Assembly (NCBI GenBank): GCA_917880885.1
Contig: OU862920.1
Span: forward strand, 1,612,001-1,676,000
Direction: 5' to 3'
Source: Limnephilus marmoratus
Lineage: Eukaryota > Arthropoda > Insecta > Trichoptera > Limnephilidae
Length of the DNA: 64,000 nt
Positions 41,732 through 53,490 of the stretch are shown here, one piece after another; position 1 is the stretch's first letter; every line of letters begins with the position of its first letter. The notes under the pieces are model-generated. The model was not told the origin of the DNA. It made no database searches and worked only from the letters and a program-made list of their open reading frames with translations. The translations under genes were made by a program, and so were the position numbers.

Positions 41732-44700
41732 AAAAATCTTGCTAATTTCGTGACTCCACAACCTGCCTTTCTTAGTGCTTAAATATTCCATAAAATCAGG
41801 ATCCTGTAATATTTTGTTGTAACATTAATTAAGATATTATTATCGAATCGATCTAATTGCAACGCATACTTATTTTCGCGGCGACAGTTCTGTTTCTTCT
41901 TCATTTTTTGCTTTGAATGATTGAAAGTGGTCATGCAAAATACAAATTTAGTGTACACAGTAAACAGAACGAAATCCATCGTAATAAGTTCAAGACTATA
42001 AAACGGGATCACGGTTACGAAATATCAACAGTAAAAAAACTTCACAATTGCTGAGCATTCTAAAACAAACTTACTCTAAATATTTAATTGTCAGGTATGA
42101 ACGTGATTTTTCTACCAATCAGCATTTTTTCACAGATATTTAAAAATAATTATTACTAAGTATTTAACATGAGTCATGTCCGGTAGGCATTGTTTAGGTG
42201 CTTTGTTCTAAATTTGTTAGTGAAAGGGATAACGAGTCATTGTGATTGGAGTCATCGTTATTTGTTACTATTCATAAATAACATTAAAACCACAATGGCA
42301 GCAGACGATAATAATCAAGTCTAAGTGACAAGGATTAAATGACATCAAGCCCTTACATATATTTTTTTAATTAGTCAGCTTATCGTATGTTTTAAAAAAT
42401 AATAGTTTTTTTTGTGAATAACGCACAAGAAAGTCAACGGTCTGAAGTGCTTTTGCTGTTTAGACCTGAGCACTAAAAACAGCTTAAACTATTTCAAGCA
42501 ATGATCAATTGTTTCGATTCTGAATGGCCGTGCTACATGTGAATCTGAGAGTATGAACCATTTTGATTTTGTTTTTCTTTAAATAAGCATGTTGGTGCGT
42601 ATGTTACAATCATGGAAATTATTGGATAACATTGTTAGTGTCATTTTTATCACGTATGACGTGCGAAACCGGTCATGGTAAGATAAAAAGGATATTTGGA
42701 AATTAAAAACATTAATGTTAATAACGCATTTTTGATAACGCATCGAGTTTGTGTCACAGGTCGTCCTCTGTGTTAACGTTCTCCTCGAAGGTCTAACAAT
42801 TTTCACATAATATGCAAACGGCCGCGAAAATTAAAAAAAAAAGTTAATTTATTTTTCATCAACAATTTTTAATGCCTAAGTCATTATAATATGTTTTATA
42901 GATTTGTATTTTACTGATTTTTATTAATGTCTTATTTCTCTATATTAAATAACTCTATATTTTTTGTGAAATGTTCAGTTAACGTCAGTTAATTCATAAC
43001 ACAGTGATTGCGGGGCAGACGGGAAGTTTAGAATAGTTCATTATTCCAGTTCAACTCACTTATTCAGTGGATTTCCCTTTCGTAAGTGCAACACTTATTT
43101 CGTCATGAAATCCAAAGTAGAATAGTACGAAAACCGTTTTAAAGTGTGAAAATTACATAGTTTCATGGCACTTTCCACACTTTTTATTCACTCCTCTTTT
43201 CAACTCCATTTCCTCCAGTATCACGAAATTCTTATTCAGATGTAAGTAAACAGAAACTCCCAATCGTTTTGTACTTTCTCTCCTTGTTTGAAATATAAAC
43301 AGGTTTGCCCACCCTATTTCCCCCTAAACATTACATGCTTACCGAGTAACATTAATTAACATAAATTCTACTTTGGTCTTCCCTGTGCCTTATTATATAC
43401 AAACGATTCACTCATAATATCAAATAAAATAAAAATTAAATTAAAAAATTAATTTACTTCATCAACAAAAACATATTAAATTATTGTCATGAAAAAAAGC
43501 CATTTAGGACATTCGCAATAACTAAGTTAATACATTTCTTAAATAGAAATAGTTAATGTTTATGACAATGACGGTCATATAAACGCCAACAACATACTTT
43601 TGAGTTAATAAACTATTGATGGAAACCATAAACATAATATATACCAGGCGAAAATGTTTCTTCATTGATTAAATCTACAAAATTAAGCCGGTTTCAGACT
43701 TTATTGGTTGAAATTAAAAGTTAATTCAAATGGACATCTTTGAATGAATTAAGTATGAATGGCCAAGAGATATTGAAGACTTGTGCTTGCTTTTGACCCA
43801 ACCTTGGCTTTTAAGAGATTTGATGAGGAAGACGACCCGTTTTGATTAGGTACCTAGGATTAAAATAAAAGTATAATTAAGTTTATGAACAATGAACCTC
43901 GGTAGAATCCCTATAAATCTCAAATCGTTACACAAGAGCAGTCAATCCGCATTCAAACAGGAGTAAAAATGCAGCCTTGAGTCACATTTGCCATTGCTGC
44001 CGCGTCAACAAAGGCGACCTTTCTATAGTTCTATAGTTGGCAATGTCAAGTTTTACTTTGTAAATGTCATTGGCTAGAAAGAGTGCTTGCGCTTTTTTTA
44101 AATTCAATTCTGTATGCTGTTTCAGTTTTTGGTTTCCTATCCTCTACAACTTGATACAAAGCAAATATGTTGTTGTGATTACTAAAATACAGGACACTGT
44201 CTTATTTTATGTTTCAAGAAATTTTTAATTTTTTGAAACATTTTATCCAATTTATTTTAGAAAATAATGTGTCCTTACTGTCCCCGTTCTAAGGTCACAT
44301 TGTACAAGGTTACGTATGGAAGTAATTTAAGTATTGTAAGTAGTGTTGTTAGAATTAGTAGGTACTGTTGTAAACACACTACGTTTTTTTGTTTCAACGT
44401 ATGTTAAGCAGCCACAATGGTAACAGATCATAAAGTAGGTGCTTGAGCTGGAACGAAGGGTGATTAGTACAACTTCTTTCCACACTCAAATTTCTCTCCC
44501 TTGCTGTAGTAAAAATAAGCTGAATTAGACTACCCTTTAAGGGAAACATTATACATTCCCACACCAAAAACGCCGTAAATAAAGTTAGTCCAACTGGGAT
44601 AACGAAATTTGATTTCTTTTCCAATTTCTCACTATCAAAATTAAATCTAAAAATGTAAATTAAGGTTTTTTCTTGGTATTACATTTGAAGGTATGAATTC

Positions 44701-45851
44701 TAACCTAATAATGTTTTCTAGTGTGAATAACAAAAAAATAATAATGACTAGTAATGAATAACAGAGTACTTTGACAGTTTATCAGAATTCAAACAACTGA
44801 AGAAAAAGTGCGTCTAAAATACATTATCCCAGTTTGACATATTTACTTACGTCAGTTTAGAACTGGAAGTGAGGCGTATGAACCTCCCTGATATAATTAA
44901 TTGTCACTTACGTTTAGGTATAACTCACTGAACATTTTATGTAAAAGTTAAAACTGCAAACAATTGGTTATTCTGATTATAGTTGTTGAACGTTCATAAT
45001 TTGTTAGCGACAACCGATTAAATGTTTACAAACGATATCAGTATTTTAGTCGGTGCTATAGTAAACTGTTACATTATCAATGAACCCAGCTGTTTGTAGC
45101 TGTCAGCACCCTACCAAGGCAATTGTCCATCGCCATCCCGTAATCGCCAAATTGGCCATGTGTTGCGTTGTTTATTCATTTCTTCCGGATTTATGCATGT
45201 TTCACGAATGTACGCTTTACCTTGAACAAATAAATTTGACCGAGAGGATGCGTTGCGGCAGAGCACCTTGAGACTCCAATTCGAACAAAGAATCGTCAAA
45301 GAAGTGTCGGACAAAGAAACTCTCTACACTAAAATGTCTCCAAATAATTTTGTACACCAGACAATAAAATTAATTTATTTTCTACGGTGGCGGTGTAGTG
45401 AATTTCATGTTTTTCAACTACGGGACTTATTGAAATTAGTCATTTCGATAACACAATGAAAACGTTTTACCAATGAAAAATGCGGCGAAGTCTATATTTT
45501 TGGTTTTAAAAAGTGTCCTAGTGAATTATCATTCGGTGAAATCGTTCAACAGTTTCAAGAAGCGTTAATCTCAATGGAATGGCTTTATATAATTTGTTTT
45601 GTCCGTTAACGAAATAATCGACATTTTTGATTATCAAAAAATTCAACATATTTCGATTAAATCCATTAGGTATATGTTGTCTTTAAACGAACACGCAGCA
45701 AATGTATGCGAACATTAAAAATACTAGTAAAACAGGTAATTTTAATACTGAATCGATCAACTTTCATCTTTCGATGCAAGATCAAGGTTCTGGCGTGAGG
45801 CCACATTGAACACCCGGCTCTACTAGGTACCTACCTGATTTATTTATTAAA
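41732..45851. other. No gene recognised
   Basis: Long AT-rich stretch with no repeat families recognised and only short ORFs. A 63-codon ORF at 45080-45271 lies in a locally CpG-richer patch but has no domain. Confidence 0.35.
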
Positions 45852-45908
45852 ATTTAAATATGAAGTGAATAAATATACTAACATGATTTATTCACTTCAT
45901 ATTTAAAT
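45852..45908. repeat. Perfect 23 bp hairpin, 11-base loop
   Basis: 45852-45874 (ATTTAAATATGAAGTGAATA...) and 45886-45908 are exact reverse complements. The stem is AT-rich. Neither a flanking duplication nor a transcription unit was seen. Confidence 0.8.
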
Positions 45909-47300
45909 GTTATTTTCGTGCGAAACTTACTTACGAAGCAAAAACTCTCGCATTTGTTTGGCATTCTCCGGCAGTTTGTTTAGTTTTCATTTCGAACGGT
46001 CTCCGAATGTTGTAACACTTGATGGACCTTACAGTATTTGGAACTGAAGTAGGTAACACTGACAAGTAAATATATAATTAATTAGCCTTCCCATTCAAAG
46101 TCAAATTAGTAAAAAGAATTGGTTGCGGATGCTATATGTGTTAAGGATTTTGAAATTCATTTGCTAATATGGAATACATTGTTGTTAATACGCTCAAATT
46201 GAAATCCGTAAGTCTAAACTTTAACCTTAGGGCGCATACTTTGTTGTGCGCTGTGCAGCGGGTTCCCTACAAAGCATCGGACCATCCCTTTCTCCCAATC
46301 TTTCAAAAAAGTGCCTAAGAATCGAAATTTTCTAAGAAAGTATTTTCATCTTGTAATCCATAAGTAGATACTTTCTTTTGTTTCTTGTTAATAGGACAAT
46401 ATTTTCAAAAAGAGAATATATCCTGAATAACATAGGTGCATTAATAAAACATGCAGAGTAAACAAAAAGGGGGACAAAATCCAAAATGTACGTTTGTACC
46501 AAAAAACAGTACATAATAAACAATAAACGCTATACTATTAGAGTCTGTTGTTTCACAGAAAATCAAATGTTTCATTGTCATCAGTCCATCTGAGGCATTT
46601 AACGGCGACCTTACAACTGCCAAAAAAAATGGCGCAGAATGAACATTTGATGACAATGTTACATTTGAATTTTTGTGAAGCAACCTGTTCTAAAGCTACG
46701 AAGAAAGTTTGTACCATCCCCATTTAATTTATTAATTAATATATTTAAACCGCATAAAAACAATAACGGTGACATTGAGCCATATTGTACTATTAGTAAC
46801 TAGCTTCATCAGCACATAGGTATTTCCTGTCACTTTATTACAAATGATTAAATACATCATGTTCTAACGTTGATAAAAATTAGCACGATATAATTACATG
46901 TAAAATAGACCGACGATGGTTTGTCACGGCCATATCGTTTATGCTATCGTGGAAATAGCAATACGTTAATTTACAGCTTGTTTCATTTCAATGCGGCCTA
47001 ACCTTATTCTAGAATATACACAAAAGTACCTACGAGGAAAAACTTTGAAAGAATAATAAACATTACAAGAAAATGAATAATGCAACAAGTTTTCTACGAA
47101 GAGCAGATAGAACATAAATAATAATGCGACGGTCGTACAGTAATAATTATGAAATAATAATATTTAAGTAGGTACTGTCGTTCTACCTTAATTAATAATC
47201 TCAATAGGGCTAGCAACAGCACGCATCGTTCTTTCGTGTTAGCGTTTGACTAAAACTTAAAAAGTAGGCACCTACATATCGAGTGTGCAATTTTCTGAGT
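45909..47300. other. No gene; inverted pair at 46541-46688
   Basis: 46541-46585 (TCAAATGTTTCATTGTCATC) and 46635-46688 (GATGACAATGTTACATTTGA) form an imperfect inverted repeat of about 40 bases with a 50-base spacer. It is probably a small MITE. No gene is supported. Confidence 0.45.
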
Positions 47301-47500
47301 GACGGCCTCATTGTTTGAGTGATTACGATTCTCAGCTGTGAATCCCGGCGTGCACCATTTAATTTTATTTGATTAATTTGAGTTAATTCACAACTTATAC
47401 ATTTGAAATAATATTACATAGTAAATTTGCGGCATATTAGATACTTTTAGTATCGCCTAGGTATGAGAGCACCAATCAGAATCTAAACTTTTGCTTGAAA
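47301..47500 (+). repeat. SINE family S, tRNA-derived, diverged
   Basis: The head GACGGCCTCATTGTTTGAGT and a B-box-like GTGAATCCCGGCG are followed by TTGCGGCATATTAGATAC and AGTATCGCCTAGGTATGAGA. These align with the copy at 61849. Confidence 0.6.
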
Positions 47501-48055
47501 AATATAAATAGTTATGAGGGCATTCGTAATTCGGGACCACCATATAAAAATGCTTTTCGTGACTTTTAATCAAAAAACTTTCAATTAATACATTTAATTA
47601 AAATCGTTAACATTGAAAAATCAAGACACGTAATATTTTTTTATTGTTAAATCGTTTCGTGGAACGGCGAAAAAATCCAATTTGAAAAATTTATTTTAAT
47701 CAGTACATAGTACAGCAGGATGTTCTGAATAAAGCGTCATTGATTGAAAAATTACACATCAGATGATTACACGGCTCCCCCTTTAGCGACATTCCAGCCG
47801 TCATCATGGGTTCAACACCGACATATTCCAGTAATAAGTAATAATGACATATCTCCTGCTAAACTCTACGCAATTTTTATGATGGTTTCGTGGGTGACTT
47901 GACAACCGCTGCGCTGTGAGACGACCATTTAACTTTATATTATTAGATTAACATTAATATTTTTAAACTAAAACTTCTATAGCTTCTCTATGATTTGAAT
48001 TTCGGATGAAACGGAAATGACGATTACTGCACCTGCGACACCTTTAAAGGCTCCC
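47501..48055. other. No gene seen
   Basis: Nothing supported. Confidence 0.4.
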
Positions 48056-48275
48056 ATTGGTTGAGATATGAAACGGAAATTACGCTGGTCTGCGCTCATT
48101 GGTCGCTTTGATTATGACCTCACTTTTCAATATTGGTTTAGATAAATAGTTGTTTTGGTAAAGTTTCGTATCTACCGCGTGTAAACTGCACTCGAATTTT
48201 TCTTTTTATTTATTTATGTATAGACCGGTGAAGCCAGGGGAGGGGGCGGATGTGGTGGTCCAACCCTATAAAAAT
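48056..48275 (+). promoter_or_regulatory. Candidate promoter: two ATTGG boxes, GC box, TATA
   Basis: ATTGG (inverted CCAAT) at 48056 and 48098, GGGGAGGGGGCGG at 48238-48250 and CTATAAAAATGG with TATA at 48267. A weak initiator-like TCGAGT lies at 48300. No first exon could be delimited. A near-repeat of TGAAACGGAAAT occurs at 48005 and 48068. Confidence 0.3.
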
Positions 48276-48309
48276 GGCGCGGTGAGAAGAAAATAGAAAT
48301 CGAGTGTAG

Positions 48310-49344
48310 TAAAGCACTAACCTATTCATCGCTAGGCAGTAACCACGAAAATTTTTTAATTACAAATTTCGGTTGTCAATGCAACTATGCGTGATGTGAA
48401 TTATTCATATGTATTTTCGCGTAATACGTAAACGTAAAATTGTACAACCTCGATCAACCTATAATTTTCAAAATTGGAACTGGTAAAAGTAGTAAATCAT
48501 ACCGGAATTAACAATTTTTGTTTCTTTTGTTAACATTTATGACAGATTTCAACTTAAATTATTTTACTTTAAGTTTACTAAATGTGTACAATCTTTTTTT
48601 TTTTGATGGGCAATGATCCTGAGGCAAACATTTTATGAATGCTTTCTGTTTCACAAATCCTACTATTATCATACGCCGTGATTCTTCGTAGATCCGAGCA
48701 AATAAAGTAGAATATCATGTATTTATTTATTTACGGTACAGATACCTTTAAAAACAAAATTAAACTTTTTTCCATAAAAAAATGGATTACAAAACAATAG
48801 TACAGTGTAAACATACTATAATTTAAATTAACTGAAATTTAAAATAATGGAAACAAAATGCATACGTGTTTTTACTGATACTAAAAAATATGTTAAAAAC
48901 TGTTTTGTAATTTTTCATGTTTGATGTACTCCGGTACTACATAGGTGATAACGTCTAAAAGATTTGATTTAGTAAGCAGCGGTTTAATGTTTAGATTTGT
49001 AATATTGTTTGTTTGTATGGATTGCATCAGCACTGTTGGTTAAGTGGATTTCCGAGTAATTGTTGCATTTGACAAGAAGCCAAATGCACAATGCGGTGAA
49101 TGTTTTGTTTTCAATGTCATTGCATTGCTTATTATCATAAAGTCCGCTATTATCAAAAAGATAAAAACTTATTTAATTATCTATGGACGAAATTAAATCA
49201 CGTTTTCTTATAAATATATCTACGATATAAGCGGTAGATTTGTTTTAAAAAAAGCTATGAGATATTACATAGGCGATAATAATACTTTTGTATAACATTC
49301 AACAACCAGAGTCCGATTAGAGTCAGTAAGTTTGTGAAATCCTC
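48310..49344. other. No gene seen
   Basis: AT-rich; nothing supported. Confidence 0.4.
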
Positions 49345-49450
49345 AATTGGTGTATGTTGTGAGGCTGAATGTTAGTGGGGTGGCAAGGATATGGGGAAGA
49401 AGAGGGTAGAGACGTACCTGTTTATTCAGATTTGGTCACCAAGCACGATT
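49345..49450 (-). repeat. SINE family S tail, inverted
   Basis: GTATGTTGTGAGGCTGAATG ... GGTCACCAAGCACG is the inverse of the 3' part of the copy at 6966-7145 (CAGCCTCACAACATTCCC). Confidence 0.5.
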
Positions 49451-49531
49451 AAAATCCAATTATTATAAGCAATAATTATCAGCCTGAAACATTCATCTAC
49501 ATTGAAAAAAATCTTCCGAGAAAAGATACTT

Positions 49532-49602
49532 GCCGCCAACGGGACTTGAACCCGTGTCCTTCTGATTGCCAGTCAGGTGCTCCACCACTGAGCTATGTCG
49601 AC
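49532..49602 (-). other. tRNA-like 71-mer, anticodon GGC
   Basis: The minus strand folds into a full cloverleaf: acceptor GTCGACA/TGGCGGC (6 of 7 pairs), D stem GCTC/GAGC, anticodon stem CCTGA/TCAGA (4 of 5) with loop CTGGCAA, and T arm ACGGG-TTCAAGT-CCCGT. The GGC anticodon would read an alanine codon, but the acceptor lacks the G3:U70 pair that marks alanine tRNAs, and GGC-type Ala tRNAs are not usual in animals. It is more likely a tRNA pseudogene or SINE head. CCA is not encoded. Confidence 0.55.
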
Positions 49603-49838
49603 TTATTTAATACCCGCCAAATAATTCAATGTGTACAAGTGTTTTATTCAACAATTACTGCTTATTACATTTTTCCACCTGAAACAACCAACTTTATTTT
49701 TGTGAGAGAGGCATTGTTAGTGCTAAATCTCTCGCTAGGTGGCGTCGTGACAAATTATGTCTACATTTTTTGGTGAAATACTTTAACTTTTCAAATAATA
49801 ATTATTATTTTTAATTGATAAACTAACGCTTAAGACAT

Positions 49839-51564
49839 TTTTTGCTAGAACAAATTTCACTTGCAGAGGTTTACCAATCCTTAAATAATCTTTCAAACAA
49901 AAAAAGTACTGGACCTGATGGCATTCCAGAAATCTTGCTAAAAGAATGTAAATGTTCATTATCTAACCCAATTTGCATGTTGTATAATTTATCACTTTCA
50001 ACCGGAACATTTGCGGACTCATGGAAAATTTCATTTATTCGACCCATTTTTAAGTCTGGAAACAAGTCAAATATTGGAAATTACAGACCAATATCATTTA
50101 TATCTAATTTTCCAAAAATATTTGAGTCGATAATTACAAAGAAAATCACTCCTATTCTCAAAAATGTTCTGATCGAGAAACAGCATGGATTTAGATCGGC
50201 GAAATCTACAACTAATTTACTTTCCTTTATAAATACCATTCTTAAAGCCTTAGAAGACAACACTCAGGTTGATGTCCTCTATACTGACTTCTCCAAAGCC
50301 TTCGACAAAGTTAATCACCGTATTCTCATGGCCAAACTTTATGCTATAGGCATTAGAGACCCATTGTTATCATTGTTTCACTGTTACTTGAGTAATAGAA
50401 AACAAAGGGTTAAAATAAATAACTTTGAATCCTTTCATTGATGTAACTTCCGGCGTTCCGCAAGGAGCCCATTTGGCCCCGCTTTTTTTTAACCTTTTTA
50501 TTAACGATATCATTAAAGTTTTTTCTCACTGGCTTTTTTTTGGCTTTTTGCCGATGACAATAAGATTCTTAAGATAATTAAATCCCATCTTCATTGTTTA
50601 CTTTTTCAACTTGATATTGATTTATTTAATGATTGGTGCAAAATTAACTGCATGGAACTTGATGTTGATAAATGCAAAATTTTGTCCTTTTGTAGAACCA
50701 AAAAACCTATTCAGTTTGATTATAAACTAAATAATGTTTGTCTCTCTACTGTCACATCTATCAAGGACCTTGGGGTCACTCTGGATTGTAAACTTTCTTT
50801 CCGGGATCACAATAATAACATCGTAAACAAATCACTTAAACTACTCGGCTTCATTCATAGAATTACCTATGACTATAAACAAATAAATACACTTAAAACT
50901 CTTTACTGTTCGCTGGTCCGCCCTCACCTTGAATATGCTAGTGTCATTTGGTCTCCTTTTTATGCTGTCCACATTTGTTATATCGAATCTGTACAACATC
51001 GCTTCCTACGAGGAATTGCTTGGAGGTTAGGACTTGAAAGAGGAGAATACTCGTATGATGAAATTGAACAAACTTTAAACATTTCCTCTTTAGAAAAACG
51101 TAGAAAAGACTCTGATCTAATATGCATTTTCAAAATTATCAACAGTATTACTGACACACCTGCTTTGTTACAACTCATCCAGTTCAGCATTCCTTCCCGT
51201 AGACTCCGAAATAATGAATTGCTGTTCCTCAATCAACATTCTACTAATTATGGATATCATTCTCCTTTATCCAGAATGTCGAGACTTGTCAACACAAATC
51301 AAAGCATTGAATTTTTTGGTGTAAGCCTAAATGACTTTCGACAGTCGTTACGCAATGTGGTTTTTTAAAGTATTTTTAAAAATTCATCTTCAAGCTACTT
51401 GCAGTTATCTTCTCTATGTACTTTTATATTATATGTATTTTGTCAATGCTCTTCATCTATATGTAATCTCCTTTCATTGTGATCTTTCTTTTTTTTCTAT
51501 TCGTGTTATTGTTATATTGTTAATTGGACTATTTGTCCGTAAATAAATAAATAAATAATTAAAT
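49839..51564 (+). mobile_element. 5'-truncated jockey/CR1-group LINE
   Basis: It contains a reverse-transcriptase ORF from about 49842 to 51368 and a 3' end in (TAAA)n (AATAAATAAATAAATAATTA). TAAGACATTTTTT before it and TAAAGACAAGATTTTT after it look like a diverged target-site duplication. It is younger than the inverted-repeat element it splits. Confidence 0.75.
49842..51368 (+). pseudogene. LINE reverse transcriptase, one disrupted zone
   Basis: The first frame (to 50441) reads STGPDGIPEILLKEC, WKISFIRPIFKSGN, NYRPISFISNFPKIFE, QHGFRSAKST and YTDFSKAFDKVNHRIL. Frame shifts between 50437 and 50547 disrupt the SGVPQGAHLAPLFFNLFIND block. The catalytic motif is FADD at 50547-50558, and from there the frame is open to 51368 through VDKCKILSFCR, SIKDLGVTLD, LVRPHLEYASVIWSP and a C-terminal helix-rich part. 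These motifs are standard for jockey/CR1-group LINEs. The copy lacks the endonuclease and is inactive. Confidence 0.85.
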
Positions 51565-51690
51565 AAAGACAAGATTTTTATGCATAGCACAAAGGGTAAC
51601 AATATACAATAAACAATAAACATATATATGCAATAAACAACTATGCATAAAAATCTTGTCTTTAACGTTAGTTTATCAATTAAAAATAAC

Positions 51691-52959
51691 GATTAAATCC
51701 ATTTCAATCAACATTTAGGAATATAAATATTCTAAACAAATCCTTGCACCATTGTACTGCCCACCATTAAATTTTGCTTTTGCTATCCCAAATATGTTTA
51801 TTGAAGAACAAATCACATATCATTATTAAAATTTAACTGTATCTAAATTTCTCTAAATAAACAGTGTTATTCTCAAGTGACCTACCAGGTATGTATGGAC
51901 CTGTATATTTTCTGCCTTACAAAGTATAAATAAAAAATATATATACATACATTTTTACGCAGCACCGCGTTCATTGCTTAAATGCACTATACGCACATGT
52001 AGTTTTGTATCAAGGGCTTTTTCGATGCCTGCCTTACTAATATATATACTCGTATATCCGTGTCGCGTTTTATACGCAATACAACATTACCTCCCACATT
52101 CGAATATAAGTCTAAATCAACCACACTAAAAATACATATTGGTTCGCACTAACGAGCTATTAATAGTTGGCACACCAGGAATTCATTCATATTTGCAAAT
52201 TTGGGTGATGTGTTAAAATACTCGACCCAAAAATACCATTAAGATAAAGTCATAAATTTGATCTAAAGTAACCGGAATTTTATTTTATTTCACGTGATTA
52301 GATAAAGAGATAATCAATTTTGCACACGCGAGTATAATTATTACTGAATTAATCGATACCATCAATATCTGCTGCAAAATTATCAAAATTATCTAAAAGT
52401 ATTAGAGTTTAAGTATTAAACATAAACAAGTATTCTAGGAGAGAATGTATTGTGATAAATTTATTATTAAATGAAAATAACCAACTTTCTTTACACATCT
52501 CTTTTAATAACGAAATATCGACATGTTTAAATATCTATCACAAGTTTCTTCTTCAGTGCACAAAGAATAAAAATTATTAAAAATCGTTTAACTATTATCG
52601 TAATAGTAATTTAATCCTCGTGATGCTCATTTGTCTGGAGCAGGATGTTTATTTAACCACTTTAATAACATTGCAATTATCGGATTGAAAAATAACAATT
52701 GTTTGGTTTCTTATCGCCAGCGAAGCGCTGACTGATGTTTGGAATGTTCTGTATGATTAATGATACAGAACAATGAGGCATATTTCCCTTATTTGTAAAC
52801 ATATTCAAATATGTACAAAATGACTAAGTAGGTTCATATATATATAATATGATAAGCTATTACACAAGGAAGAATGGTTAGATCATCGTCTAGCGTTAAG
52901 GGTTCATAACCCGGGGGATTGACAAATAGTCACAACAACACAGTTGGGATTACGGTTTG
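51691..52959. other. No gene seen
   Basis: AT-rich; nothing supported. Confidence 0.4.
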
Positions 52960-53490
52960 ATTGATGTTTGTTGTTGGATAACAAACATCCCTGCCATAAG
53001 TCACCCCACGAGTGGTTCGCTACGTTTGGTGACTTAGCAAAGATGCCCGGCTTTATGCGGTGAGGTTTGTCTAACTCTTGGCAGCGGATGAGCTTTTCCA
53101 ACTACTGCGTGACGAGTCGGACCGGGGAGACTGGTTGAGGGACCGTTTATTTTCTCCAGCCGGACTCTGTCAACCCAACGCCTTGCAACGCAGTGAAAGT
53201 AATGGATTCATTCTGCAGACCAGCAGCCATGTGGCAGCTTCGCGGGGTTACGTATTTATTGTCTAAATTATGTATTTTGTCAAGTGTCTTGTTAGAAATA
53301 AATATTAAAAAAATACGTCTGTCACTCATGGCCACACCGACCCCAGATTCCTACCTTCCCGTCATACCTTTTCGTTCCCAGAACTTCCTCTCCTTTCTTT
53401 CCCCAAGAAGACCCTTCACACAGCATCCCCAAAGATGATGTAGGCCCCGAGGAAAATTGTTTTCCTTAACGCCTTAGATTAAAAAAAAGA
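52960..53490 (+). repeat. Family A repeat with internal insertion
   Basis: GTGGTTCGCTACGTTTGGTG, GCGGATGAGCTTTTCCAACT, GACTGGTTGAGGGACCG and ACCCCAGATTCCTACC follow the order of the 8478 copy. 53205-53325 is extra sequence ending TAAATATTAAAAAAA, which looks like a small retro-inserted tail. Overlapping ORFs are artefacts of the repeat. Confidence 0.7.

Larger units (their letters stand above)
49805..51690. mobile_element. Inverted-repeat element interrupted by a LINE
   Basis: TTATTTTTAATTGATAAACT at 49805 is inverted at 51671-51690. The right arm continues inward to 51641. Its inverse, AAAGACAAGATTTTTATGCA (51565-51587), lies immediately after the LINE tail, a perfect 23-base pair. The left arm is therefore split by the LINE at 49839-51564. 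No target duplication of the outer element was identified. Confidence 0.6.
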
